A stretch of DNA of 57,363 bases, taken from assembly GCA_963774935.1 (NCBI GenBank), contig CAVZGO010000006.1:1-57363 (forward strand). Direction: 5' to 3'. The notes below the pieces were generated by a model. That model searched no databases, was not told the DNA's origin, and saw only the letters and a list, made by a program, of their open reading frames with translations. The position numbers were made by a program, and so were the translations under genes. Every line of letters starts with the position of its first letter. Within the stretch, counting starts at the first letter, position 1. This stretch comes from CAVZGO01 sp963774935. GTDB taxonomy: Bacteria > Chloroflexota > Anaerolineae > Anaerolineales > UBA4823. Positions 1 through 8,344 of the stretch are shown here, piece after piece.

Positions 1-334
1 TTTTTTTCACTTCTACACCATACGTCTCTTCCAACTCTTCCAGGATGCTCTCTAGCTTCAATTTCTCTAACACGACCTTGCCCAAGGCTTGCTCCAACTG
101 CTGCACTTGCTGTTCTAGCTGCTTCACCCGGTTTGCTTCCTCTGTCGTCTGGATTCGCAGCAGCTCGTGTCGAAATCCTTCCTTGGCGTATTTCTTGATC
201 CAATTTCGGATCGTTTGTCCACCTGTGATGCCATACTTCTTCGCCAAGGCGGGCATACTGCTACCAGCTTCATATTCCGATACTACCTGGCGCTTGAAGC
301 CTTCACTATATCTTTTGATCTTCTGCTTGGTCAT
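1..334 (-). mobile_element. IS3-type transposase OrfA, partial at window edge
   Basis: The minus strand from an ATG at 334 reads MTKQKIKRYSEGFKRQVVSE and stays open to base 1 (111 codons), so the 3' end lies outside. The start matches the IS3/IS911 OrfA pattern (KRYSEGFKRQVV), followed by a helix-turn-helix (about residues 22-45, with GITGGQTIRNWIKKY) and then a glutamine/leucine-rich coiled coil (about residues 65-105, VKQLEQQVQQLEQALGKVV) like the leucine zipper used for multimerisation. In this family OrfA binds the IS ends, and the catalytic DDE part comes from OrfAB by programmed frameshifting; that part would be beyond base 1. No terminal inverted repeat could be defined. Confidence 0.85.
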
Positions 335-429
335 CCTGGCCTCTGTTTCATCAGTTGGCTTATTTATACCTGTAAATATATTTCAGGACGCCACAGATCT
401 TTACTGCGATTGGTTTTGGGATTGACCCT

Positions 430-663
430 ATGACCGCCTGGCGGGATGTGCAAGCACAAGCCTAGTCCTTGCGCCAGCAGCGAAAGCAACAGCCCGTGCG
501 AGTGTTGGGTCTGGATGGCGTCTATGTGCAGGGATTGGGAGAGACACAGCCGGTGCTGGTGGCAGTCGATCTGGGGAATGGAGAGCATCTAATCTGCTAA
601 TTTCATGTCCGGCGCTGGGTCGGGCGTACTTTGAAGGAACTGCGCGACACAGGTTTTGTTTAG
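430..663 (+). pseudogene. decayed DDE-type transposase fragment
   Basis: The frame starting at the ATG at 430 has in-frame stops after 11 codons, near 595 and at 663, yet between them it reads like the start of a transposase catalytic domain: VRVLGLDGVYVQGLGETQ, then VLVAVDLGNGEH. Hydrophobic-G-x-D followed by a VAVD strand is typical of DDE/RNase H-fold transposases. With the OrfA at the window edge it marks a small patch of insertion sequence debris. The exact IS family cannot be assigned. Nothing downstream restores a full gene. Confidence 0.55.
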
Positions 664-971
664 ATGGGAGTTCTGGTGCCTGGAACAGCGCTGCCCAGGA
701 ACGCCTGAACCACCAGGCTCATTCTCTGACCAACTGCGGTGACAGCGACTGCCAGGGTTTGGAAATTATGCCGGGTACCTACTGAGACGCCTGAGGCGAA
801 ACCGGGTTGTGATGAAGGTGAGGGTGCGGGTGGAGGAATTGTCGAGCCTGGGCTGTTTTGGTGAAAAGCTGACTGCAGCCGTGGGGTGTGGACGGTGATG
901 AGACGTAAAAGGTGAGCGGGCAAACCCGCGCCAACTCCACTCAGTTGTGATAAAAAGGGGATAGATACAGC
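664..971. other. intergenic stretch with no recognisable gene
   Basis: Between the transposase debris and the hairpin at 972 I see no convincing coding sequence on either strand. Open frames on the minus strand here are short, rich in proline and serine, and resemble nothing. The stretch is probably eroded mobile-element or intergenic DNA. Confidence 0.4.
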
Positions 972-1014
972 CGCCCCATGCAGTGGAGATGGGATAAATC
1001 CACTGCATGGGGCG
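972..1014. repeat. perfect 16-bp hairpin
   Basis: The arms 972-987 and 999-1014 are perfectly complementary around an 11-nt loop. The core CCCATGCAG/CTGCATGGG recurs in the hairpins at 1587-1611 and 5639-5687. It lies 47 bp beyond the stop of the carD-like gene on the minus strand, so it may act as that gene's transcript end, though no T-tract follows directly. Confidence 0.75.
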
Positions 1015-1061
1015 TTAGGGACGGGTATTAAGGATACGGCTTGAGGAAATGTGCCAGTTTT

Positions 1062-1559
1062 TTAGGCTGGTGAGACCTGGCTGCTTTTTTCCAGAAGCTT
1101 AGCGAGCTGCTCTTCTGCCTGGCTGGTGGCGACCGCCAGGACCAGCCTCCACTCGATCAGCAGGTAATTGCGGGCGCGCTCCAGGATGGTGAGGTCGCTG
1201 TCGTTGAGCCTTTTTGCCTTATTTAACCGGGTGAGATCGCGCACAACCCGGCATTTCGATTCAAGGGTACCGTCGCGCATCAGATCCAGCAGCAGGCTTT
1301 TACGCTCGAAGCGGTCGATGGGCAATATCTCACTGGGGCTGCTGAGAATAGCAAACATGCGCTCAAACTCGTTGTCTGCGGTAAGCGGGCGCAGGTGGCT
1401 TTCGCCGAGTGAGTTTTTGGGCACCCAAACTGTCATGTCACCAATGCGTACCACATAGTAGAGCATCGACTGACCGGCAACAGTTTTCTGGTCCATCTGG
1501 ACGATGTCACATGGTCCGTAGGACTGGTGGACAACTCGATCGCCGATTTGATATTCCAT
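1062..1559 (-). CDS. CarD/CdnL-family transcription regulator
   Basis: A 165-residue protein starting MEYQIGDRVVHQSYGPCDIV. The first ~65 residues are the CarD/TRCF RNA-polymerase-interacting domain (GDRVVH...G.C.I, then the YYVVRI...WVPKNS strand pair, where members of the family have P near a conserved W). The rest is a helical domain, as in CdnL-type proteins that bind RNAP beta and stabilise open promoter complexes at upstream -10 edges. The ATG at 1559 is preferred because GGAGGC lies ~9 nt upstream; the open frame continues upstream only through the hairpin and the neighbouring RRM gene in another frame. The length is normal for CdnL (about 160). It may be co-transcribed with the RRM gene upstream, across the hairpin. 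Confidence 0.85.
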   Translation of the reverse strand: MEYQIGDRVVHQSYGPCDIVQMDQKTVAGQSMLYYVVRIGDMTVWVPKNSLGESHLRPLTADNEFERMFAILSSPSEILPIDRFERKSLLLDLMRDGTLESKCRVVRDLTRLNKAKRLNDSDLTILERARNYLLIEWRLVLAVATSQAEEQLAKLLEKSSQVSPA

Positions 1560-1586
1560 GAGGCGCCTCCAGTTTATGTAATTGTG

Positions 1587-1611
1587 TCCCATGCAGCGGT
1601 ACTGCATGGGA
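1587..1611. repeat. hairpin with CCCATGCAG core
   Basis: Ten-base arms (1587-1596, 1602-1611) with a 5-nt loop, between the RRM gene and the carD-like gene, both on the minus strand. It lacks a T-tract, so it may be a weak terminator or an mRNA processing/stability element. It shares its stem core with the hairpins at 972 and 5639. Confidence 0.7.
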
Positions 1612-1629
1612 TGTAATAAATTCGTGGGA

Positions 1630-1980
1630 CTAATAACGCCGGGGACCGCTGCCTTTGTTGCGCCGATTGCGGTCCTGGTAGTTGTTGCCCTGCGGGCGGC
1701 TGTTGTAACCACCGCTGCCAGCAGGTCGCTCCTCGCGGGGACGGGCAATGTTCACAGTGAGTGGGCGCTCGTTAAAATCGGTGCCGTTGAAAAGCTTAAT
1801 CGCCTGCTCGGCTTCGCTCTGTGAGCTCATCTCGATAAAGGCAAAACCCTTCGAGCGACCGGTATCGCGATCCTTGATCAATGCGACAGATGAAACAACG
1901 CCGGCCTGAGTGAATAAGGTACGTAAATCGTCTTCGGTGGTGGTATATGACAAATTTCCTACATACAGCTTGGTTTCCAT
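1630..1980 (-). CDS. single-RRM RNA-binding protein
   Basis: A 116-residue protein with one RNA recognition motif at residues ~3-80: RNP2 is LYVGNL (5-10) and RNP1 is KGFAFIEM (about 44-51), both with the aromatic residues that stack on RNA. The tail is rich in Gly, Arg, Asn and Gln (RPREERPAGSGGYNSRP, ending GSGPRRY), like the cyanobacterial and Chloroflexota Rbp family. Such proteins bind single-stranded RNA in the cytoplasm and are often cold-induced. The ATG at 1980 has AGGAG about 9 nt upstream. It lies just upstream of the CarD-like gene, so both could respond to the same growth signal. Confidence 0.9.
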   Translation of the reverse strand: METKLYVGNLSYTTTEDDLRTLFTQAGVVSSVALIKDRDTGRSKGFAFIEMSSQSEAEQAIKLFNGTDFNERPLTVNIARPREERPAGSGGYNSRPQGNNYQDRNRRNKGSGPRRY

Positions 1981-2004
1981 GCAGAGGTTCTCCTAGGGAT
2001 ATTT

Positions 2005-2055
2005 TATGCACATAAATTAAGGTGCGACGCAGTCGCACCTTAATTTATGTGCATA
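2005..2055. repeat. 24-bp perfect inverted repeat, 3-nt loop
   Basis: The arms 2005-2028 and 2032-2055 are perfectly complementary around a 3-nt loop (GCA). The inner 8 bp are GC-rich and the outer 16 bp are AT-rich, so read either way it is a strong hairpin with an A/T flank. It lies between the stop of the secreted-protein gene (2104) and the RRM start (1980), and probably terminates the former. Confidence 0.85.
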
Positions 2056-2103
2056 ATAGCATCAAATTTCGTTAATAGTATACCACAGTTCGAGCTACCT
2101 GTA

Positions 2104-4332
2104 TTACTTGCGAACCATTGGCAGGTAAATGAAGGAGGCGTGCATGTCGGTGGTCACCAGCAGCGGCCCGGCAACACCGCTCTCGGCGCCCATGGCGTCG
2201 ACGGCGATCAGGCGTATCTCCCACAAGCCAGGAAAAGGCGGGTAGAGGTTGTAGGCGCTGCGCCGACCGACGAACATGCTCTGGGAGAAGGCTTCGGGGA
2301 TGCTGCGGTATTCCAGGCGGTAACCCCACATATCGGTCTCGCTGTTTTCATCCCAGCGCAGGACGATCTTGATGCCATCGGGGCTCGAACCAGCCAGACC
2401 GGTGGGCGTGGCGGGCGGATCGTAGGCGATCTTGCCCTGAGCTGCGACATAACCGCCATCGGCCCATACCTGGGTCATTTCTGCGCTTCCACCGCCAAGG
2501 AGCACACCGATCACCCCGGCATCCACCAGGTCGCGCGGGTGGTTAAAGGCGTAGGCAGCTTTATTGTCCTGGTAGTGATTCGGGGTGTTATTCTGCGCCA
2601 TGTTGCCCACCGGTACTTGCCAGAGCAGCAGGCGTTTCTGACCTGTGACGGAGAGGTTGTTTTCCCAAAGGAGGGCACGTGTTGGACGGGGCAGGATATG
2701 ATCGGTGTCATCCCACCAGGGGCGCAGACCGGAGCCGGCGTCGCGGTCGCTCCATTCCATCACCAGCAGGTCGGCTTGAGCACCGCCCATGTTGCTGATG
2801 AATGTGGCGGTACGCTGCGCCATGATCGTTGCCTCCTCGGGGGTGGCGGTCAGCGGGTCACCGTTGGTAGCCCACATGCTGGCATGCGGGGCAACCAGGG
2901 CGTTGGGAGCGGTGGCATGGATCATATCGACCATATAGCGCCCGAATCCGGCAAGGTTATTGGCGTAACCGCTCTGGTTGAGCGCCACGGGGTAGGAGGA
3001 CGGGGTTATCGGGCTGCACTCCGGCAGGACGGTTGGGGTCATTGCTGAACTGCTGCATGGTGCCATAAAAATCTGGCTCGAGGTGGAAGATGACCGGTTG
3101 GCTCCCCTGGGCTTCCTGGACAGCGGTTTGAAGCGAGCTCAGGTAGGCCTGGACGGTAGTGGGGTCTTGCAGCTTCTGGGCATAGCAGGCGCCGGTTTCA
3201 CCGCAGGCGTTGGGCACGCCGAGCATCATGTAAACGGTGACTACGGGGATGTAGCCTTTATCCCAGGCCTGGTGGACCCAGCGATAGGTGAAGTTATCGC
3301 CCCAGGTTTCCCAACCCCAGGTGATGTACTGGTAGACGTAGTCCCAGGGCACGCCGCTGTTCTGCTGCCAGTCTTCGCCAGGGGTTTCGCTCCAGGCGTT
3401 GGTGCCCCAGCCGATACGCTGCGGCAGGCTGGCGGGGATGGCGCCGCCAGGGGTGGCGAGCAGGGTGAGCACGCCTAACAAGCCAGTAGCCTGGTGCCCG
3501 GCCTGGTCGGTGGCGATGACATGCAGACGGCGCTCACCGGCCTGGGTGCCGATGGGCACGCTCAGCACGGTGCCGAAAAGACCGTCGCCCGCCTGACCAT
3601 CGTTGCTGCGCCCGTCGTCGAGCAGGGTGATCATGCCGCGCCCCAGGCTGGTGGCATCCAATATCACCGAGGCAATGTCGGCGATGCCCTGGGGGTCGTT
3701 CACCTGGCTGTGAACCACCACCGTGGTGGCTCCATCGGCGGGAACCGAGCGCGGGTTCAGGCTGAGCTCGCCAAAGGTGGGTCCGTTTGGGTCTTCGGCA
3801 CTGTAGAGGGAGATATCATCGAGATAAACGGTGGGCTGGCTGGTGCCGGTGGCATCCTGCCAGGTGATGCCGGTGAGCGGCCAGTTGTTGGGGTTGAGCT
3901 GGCTGAGCGGAACCTGCACCTCCTGCCAGACGCCGGCCGGCGCGGCCGGCAGGGCGACACAACGGCCCGGTCTGGGTGACGCCGTTGACGTCCAGGTCGA
4001 GAGAGCACGTTCAGGCGCTGCCCACCGCTCAGCCCGCCGTGGTAGAAGAAGCGCAGGTGGGTGACGCCGGCGTTGTCCACCTCGGGGTTGTGCAGGTAGA
4101 AGCCCTGCCAGGCGCCAGCGGTCACAGCGACGCTTTTGGTGCCAGCGTGCACCTGGGCGGTGGAAGCCAGGTCCACCGTCGCCCAGGACCAGTTCACCCA
4201 GCCGTGCGCCAGGGCATCATCGTAGATGGTATTGGTGAGCGCATAGGCGGGCTGGGGCAGGTATGCCAGCGGCGACAGCAGCAGGGCAACAATTAAGAGG
4301 GGGAGGAGTTTCTTCGATAGGATAGTTTTCAT
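2104..4332 (-). CDS. large secreted protein with barrel-like domain and Fn3-like C-terminus (frameshifted)
   Basis: Reconstructed from three frames, about 740 residues. It starts MKTILSKKLLPLLIVALLL with an Ala-x-Ala-type cleavage region (QPAYALT), so it is exported by Sec. A first ~150-residue part looks like a carbohydrate-binding beta-sandwich (HLRFFYHGG, then VYLDDISLYS). Next comes a Ca-binding-like beta domain (LLDDGRSNDGQAGDGLFG), then a large domain with WGTNAWSE, TVYMMLG, FHLEPDF and MEWSDRD, consistent with a TIM-barrel glycosidase. The last ~100 residues (PATPTGLAGSSPDGIKIVLRW) resemble fibronectin type III. Frame breaks lie near 3960-4000 and near 3020-3060. The ATG at 4332 is 7 nt after a TATAAT box (see the leaderless finding). 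I cannot name the substrate; a secreted glycan hydrolase is inferred from architecture only. Confidence 0.65.
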
Positions 4333-4339
4333 AGCTCTT

Positions 4340-4345
4340 ATTATA
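4340..4345 (-). promoter_or_regulatory. -10 box 7 nt from a start codon
   Basis: On the minus strand TATAAT (4345 to 4340) is followed by 7 nt and then the ATG at 4332 of the secreted protein. Transcription would start at or next to the start codon, implying a leaderless or nearly leaderless mRNA. No good -35 box is visible at 16-18 nt. Confidence 0.5.
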
Positions 4346-4477
4346 AAGGATCGTGAGATGCCTGGATCAGAATGCCGATCACCCCCACCCAGGGTTTGAT
4401 TTGCGATTAAAATTGGCGGATTCTCCGCGCATTTCAATCGTTATTATAATCTAGCCTCAGCCAGGCTGCCAGAGGTT

Positions 4478-4530
4478 GGATACTGGTGTGAAGCTGTGCG
4501 CCGTAGGCGCACAGCTTCACACCAGTATCC
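4478..4530. repeat. 24-bp perfect hairpin, 5-nt loop
   Basis: Arms 4478-4501 and 4507-4530 around the loop CGTAG. It sits in the ~330-bp divergent gap between the secreted protein (minus) and the methyltransferase (plus), upstream of both genes, so it is not at the end of any visible gene. That makes a plain terminator role doubtful. Confidence 0.8.
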
Positions 4531-4581
4531 GATTATTGAGAGATGGATGGAGTAAAACGGTCGCCAAATCATCTTGAGAAA

Positions 4582-4631
4582 GCGCATTGATCAGATGCGC
4601 ATTGAAAAGTGAAGCCGGCTTCACTTTTCAA
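4582..4631. repeat. two further palindromes in the divergent gap
   Basis: 4582-4600 is a 6-bp stem (GCGCAT/ATGCGC) with a 7-nt loop. 4602-4631 is a perfect 30-nt palindrome with no loop (15 bp each side). Loop-free symmetry is more typical of a protein-binding site or a cruciform-forming site than of an RNA terminator. The right end abuts the candidate -35 of the methyltransferase gene, so a regulator bound here would block that promoter. The rest of the gap (4333-4477) holds only the -10 box of the secreted protein. Confidence 0.65.
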
Positions 4632-4653
4632 CGATTGATAATACCGATACAAT
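4625..4653 (+). promoter_or_regulatory. candidate promoter of the methyltransferase gene, leaderless layout
   Basis: TTTTCA (4625-4630), 17-nt spacer, TACAAT (4648-4653), then 6 nt to the ATG at 4660. No ribosome binding site fits in between, so the mRNA would start at the AUG. Confidence 0.5.
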
Positions 4654-4659
4654 AGCCGC

Positions 4660-5636
4660 ATGGCGGATGGAGACGAGTTCTGGGATTTTTATTGGGAGGT
4701 GGCGCTGCAGGAGATGGAAGACCTGGGCAAGCGCGAGGCGATCCTGGCGGTCTCCAGGCTGATCCGCGGCGGACTGCGCGGCAATGTTCCAGAGAGCATT
4801 GGGAGCGAGGCGCGGCCAAATTCAAGCCGGGAGGCTGAGCTCCTGGGGGTGGCAAAGCCGGTGCGGCTGCTGGAGCTGGGCTGCGGGGAGGGCAGGTGAT
4901 CGGGGCGCTGCTCAAGGCGCACGCGGACGACTGCGCGGTCGATGGCTCGTGCGGGGTGGATTACTCGCACCCGGCGATCGAGAAGTGCCGCCGCCTGCAC
5001 CCGGGGGTGCGCTTCCTGGAGGGCGATTTCACCGATGCAGCCTTTATGTCCAGCCTGGGGCAGTACGAGATTGTGCTGCTGGTGAACGCGCTGCACGAGG
5101 TGTTTTCGGCGGGCTACGAGCCTGGCGCTCGGCGAAGTGGATGTCGGCCCGGCCAAAGCGGGCGCGGCAGCAGGCTCTGAGCGGCGGCGGCCCAGCGACT
5201 GGCGCCAGGCGGCTGGCTGGCGCTGTTCGACGGACTGGAGCCGCCCGGCGACCCTGCCAGCCGGGTGCGGATGCGCTTCCGCGACCTGGAGAGGCGCCGG
5301 CGCTTCGAAACCTTCGCCCGGGAGTACCGCCCCTTCCGCATAACGTACACCGATACCGGGGATGCATTCGAGGTCGAGCTATCGCAGCGCGACTTCACGC
5401 GCTACATCACCAAATCGATCTTCCTGGACAAGCGGCTGTGGCAGACCGAGCGGCTGGAGAGCTACCAGTACTTCACCCAGGCCGAGTTCGAGGCGGCGTT
5501 TGCCAGCCTGGGCTTGCGGATTGCGCACCTGCGCACGCTGACGGTGGATTACGAGAAGTGGCGCGGCGAGGTGGAAATTGTGTCGCCGGGGGTGGACTTC
5601 CCGGCGGAGCACATTCTGATTCTGGCACACAGCTAA
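4660..5636 (+). CDS. class I SAM-dependent methyltransferase (multiple frameshifts)
   Basis: The protein is spread over three frames. Residues 1-80 end in the SAM-binding motif I, LLELGCGEG. The next frame carries the following Rossmann strands (VDYSHPAIEKC, then FLEGDF, then EIVLLVNALHEVF, motif IV-like). After another shift near 5120-5270 the C-terminal half reads RMRFRDLERRRRFETFAREY and SYQYFTQAEFEAAFASLGLR to the stop at 5636. The restored length is ~325 residues, normal for a methyltransferase with a C-terminal helper domain. The substrate is unknown. At least three one-base shifts are needed, so either the assembly is poor here or it is a pseudogene. Confidence 0.65.
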
Positions 5637-5638
5637 TT

Positions 5639-5687
5639 TATTGTATTACTACCCATGCAGCACAGCTGCATGGGTAGTAATACAATA
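5639..5687. terminator. 23-bp perfect hairpin between convergent genes
   Basis: Arms 5639-5661 and 5665-5687 with the loop ACA. It begins 3 nt after the methyltransferase stop (5636) and lies 41 nt beyond the stop of the oppositely oriented membrane protein gene (5728). GC-rich apex, AT-rich base on both sides: a bidirectional terminator layout. Confidence 0.8.
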
Positions 5688-5727
5688 TCCTTATTCAATA
5701 AAAAATTACGAGAGAGGGAAGCGATAT

Positions 5728-6153
5728 TCAAGCTGGCTGGCGACGGCTGCGAATGAACATGGCAACCGAGCCGACCGCGCCAATGATGATGGCCGCAGTG
5801 CAGATCATGCCGATGATTATAATCAAGGCATTGACGACAGGGCTCTGCAGGAAATCCTGGAGCGCACCCGCGGTTGCCGGATCCTGGGCAGCAGTATCTA
5901 AAATGATGTTCAGAATGATGAAGAGAACAAAACCGAGTATCGAGGCGAAGAGAAGGAATATGAACTTCCTTGCGGTTCTCCAGGGGTGGACGAATGCAAG
6001 GACAAAGGCAGCAGCCGCAAGAAAGGCTAAAATGATACCGGGCAGATTATCGTCGATGCCTACAGCAGCGGCGGCAATTGCCAGCAAGCCGCAGATCGCC
6101 AGGAGGATAAGCGTCATTTTTCTGTTGTGTGGAGCTGAAAAAGAACCGGTCAT
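5728..6153 (-). CDS. small four-helix membrane protein, unknown
   Basis: A 141-residue protein starting MTGSFSAPHNRKMTLILLA. Four hydrophobic segments are visible at about residues 13-32, 36-55, 66-88 and 105-130 (LIIIIGMICTAAIIIGAVG), with short charged loops and the basic tail FIRSRRQPA. The ATG at 6153 is chosen for GGAGGC ~5 nt upstream; the longer frame starting at 6228 has no ribosome site. I do not recognise the family. Confidence 0.7.
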   Translation of the reverse strand: MTGSFSAPHNRKMTLILLAICGLLAIAAAAVGIDDNLPGIILAFLAAAAFVLAFVHPWRTARKFIFLLFASILGFVLFIILNIILDTAAQDPATAGALQDFLQSPVVNALIIIIGMICTAAIIIGAVGSVAMFIRSRRQPA

Positions 6154-6287
6154 GATTGCCTCCTTTTTTGAACGTGGAGATTGTCTACACCTGCCTAACC
6201 ATTCACGATATCCGGGATGCCACGTCACAATTATTTTACACTCAACTTACATTAAAACAGGTGACCCTGTTTGGTGGGACTTGCTGA

Positions 6288-6327
6288 AGCATCCTTATAA
6301 AAAATGCAAGAAGGCTGCTTTTTTTTT
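6288..6327 (+). terminator. intrinsic terminator with T-run, no plus-strand gene upstream
   Basis: A 9-bp stem with one mismatch (6288-6296 / 6311-6319) followed by an eight-T run ending at 6327. It is oriented to stop plus-strand transcription, but both flanking genes are on the minus strand. A second small hairpin (AAACAGG/CCTGTTT, 6256-6271) precedes it. Confidence 0.5.
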
Positions 6328-6338
6328 CAATAATAAAA

Positions 6339-8337
6339 TTAATCGAGCGGCTCGTCCCAGTCGTCGAGTGGATCAAGCTCGTCGCCTTCCTCGACTGGCT
6401 TGCCCAGCGGCTTGTAACGGACCGGTTCGGAAGGCCAGTCGTCGGGCTCGTCGCCTTCCTCGATGGGCTTGCCCAGCGGCTTGAAATGGACCGGCTCAGA
6501 CGATAAGCCGTCAAGCTGGCGGGCCTCATCCCCACCATCGCCCGGCTTATCCAACGGCTGGGCTGTGAGCATTTCTATCTCCTCGGGAGAATACCATGCC
6601 ATCTTATAGCCATGCTCCTCCAGCCACTGGTGGTCTGCATGGACCTGCAGGAGCGTTTGCCTCGAAATTTCACGCATTCCGCCTCAGAGATGCCTCCGCC
6701 ATCTGGTCCCCGGCGAGCTGCTTCGTGGCGCAGGATGCGCAGCAGGCGGCGGCACTGGCGGGTGTAGAGCAGGCTGAAGTACAAGAAGTCGCGCACCTGG
6801 TCGGTGCGCAGCGCCAAGTCGAGCAGGCGACGCAGCACCAGCCGGGTGGAGGCGATCTCTTCGCATGCATCCGTGGTCGTATCCATATCATTCTCCGGAA
6901 ACTCGAGCAAGGGCGGTCGAACACCAGGCGGCAAGCCCCACAAAGCCCACTCGCGGTCGATTTCTGCTTCTACAGCCTCTCTCGTGGCGTTCAGATGCTC
7001 TTTGAAGTCTGCGCTCTTATCGGGCAGGCTTTTCTGGGTTGCCAGCATCTCGCTCACCAGGCTGGCAAGGCTTATGTAGGCTTCGCTCAACCGGGCGATC
7101 TCGTGGGCACTGGCAGCCTGTTCCAGCAACTCGAGCATGATGCGACCGAGGCGTGCGCAGGTTGAGCATTTCCTGATCGACGCCCAGATCGTTTTGCTCC
7201 ATCAGGTCACGCACTGCCTGGGCGGGCTGGCTGCGGGCGTAGAGGCTGTGGATGCTGGCGGGCACAGGCTGGTTGGGCTGAGCAACCTGCGCGGCAAGCT
7301 CGAGGGGAGGCTGTGCAGCGGGATCAGCGGGCGGGCGGGAGGGCGGTGCGGGGAGGGACGGCAGCCTGCCAAGGCGGTATTTCAAGCCTTTTGGCTCATC
7401 GCGCACATCCATGAAGGAGTGCATTTCAGCGATGCTGGCGCCGCTATCCAGACGAAGGCGGAGGGCGGTATCGCGGAGGATGCGCAGGTTGAGCTTGTGA
7501 GGCGGGAGACCGGCGATGCGACCGTAATGCTGCAGGATTTTCAAAAAGCCTCTGCTGCGGATGGGGCGGGTGGAAATCCAATGCTTTGGCTGGTCACCGG
7601 TCTGGTCGGCATGCGAGCTGGTGAGCGGGGCAAAGATGTAATCACCGGGCTGGATGGGCGGCAGGCGCCCACTGGCGAGCAGGTATTCGCGGATGGCGTT
7701 CCAAACCGCGGCGGGAAGAGGGGCGGGGCTGGCAGCGGGACGCCAGCGGATGCAGGCAGTCTCTCCATCAATCTCGAACTGGCGCCACTGCAGGTGGAGC
7801 AGGGTGTGCAGGCGCACGCCGAGGTGCAGGCGGGCAAAGAAGAAGGCAAAATTGCGCAGACCGAGCGGCGAGCTATCCTGGGCGATGGTGGATAAAAGCG
7901 CATCGACTTCAAGCTGGCTGAGCAGCTCGACGCCAGCGAAATGTTTAATCCTGGGACGGGGGACAGCGGCAGCGGGGTTATAGCCGGGGATGCATTGGGG
8001 ATCGACCTGGTTATCGGCGCAGTAGCGGTAAAAGATGGTGATGAAATCGAGGGCGATGGCGATGGTGGAAGCAGCATAGCCCTGCTCGTGCAGCCAGGCG
8101 GAATGGGCGACGATATCGGCGGGGGTGAACTCCCAGGGCATTTTGGGGAGATGCTTGAACAGGCGCCGCCAGGCATGCAGGGCGGGCTTGTTGCTGGCAG
8201 GGTTTGAGGCGCTGCTGGCGCTCAGCGATCCAGCTATCAAAAGCGGCGGACCAGGCGAGCAGGCGCGGGGAGGCGCCCTGGTGGGCGGCAGCGGCGGAGG
8301 AGGGGAAGAGGAATTCGAGGAGGAGCGGGGTGGTGAT
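6339..8337 (-). CDS. atypical tyrosine recombinase with long acidic-repeat C-terminal extension (frameshifted)
   Basis: Reconstructed over three frames, about 665 residues; shifts lie near 8205, 7135 and 6680. The N-terminal part (WIAERQQRL, then HAWRRLFKHLPKMPWEFTPA) is a core-binding SAM-like domain. The catalytic domain has box I as LHLGVRLHTLLHLQW (the Arg is present). Box II reads LRILRDTALRLRLDSG, where the usual H-x-x-R shows R-x-x-R, and the last part is MDVRDEPKGLKYRL with a plausible Tyr. The ~300-residue tail is helical and ends with two copies of a SEP(V)-(H/R)-(F/Y)KPLGKP-EEGDE unit. The coding frame begins close after a strong -10 box; the codon at 8337 is ATC where ATG is expected. 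It is likely a site-specific recombinase of this mobile island; activity is uncertain because of the altered box II. Confidence 0.65.
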
Positions 8338-8344
8338 GGGGTGG

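Noticed and set aside
2047..3048. 333-residue plus-strand open frame
   Set aside because: It lies antisense to the secreted protein, has odd composition (His/Gly/Val-rich), no ribosome site and no family features, and starts inside the hairpin of the RRM gene.
4784..5677. 297-residue plus-strand open frame over the methyltransferase
   Set aside because: Composition is Gly/Arg/Ala-rich, and the methyltransferase motifs are in the other two plus-strand frames. It also runs into the terminator hairpin.
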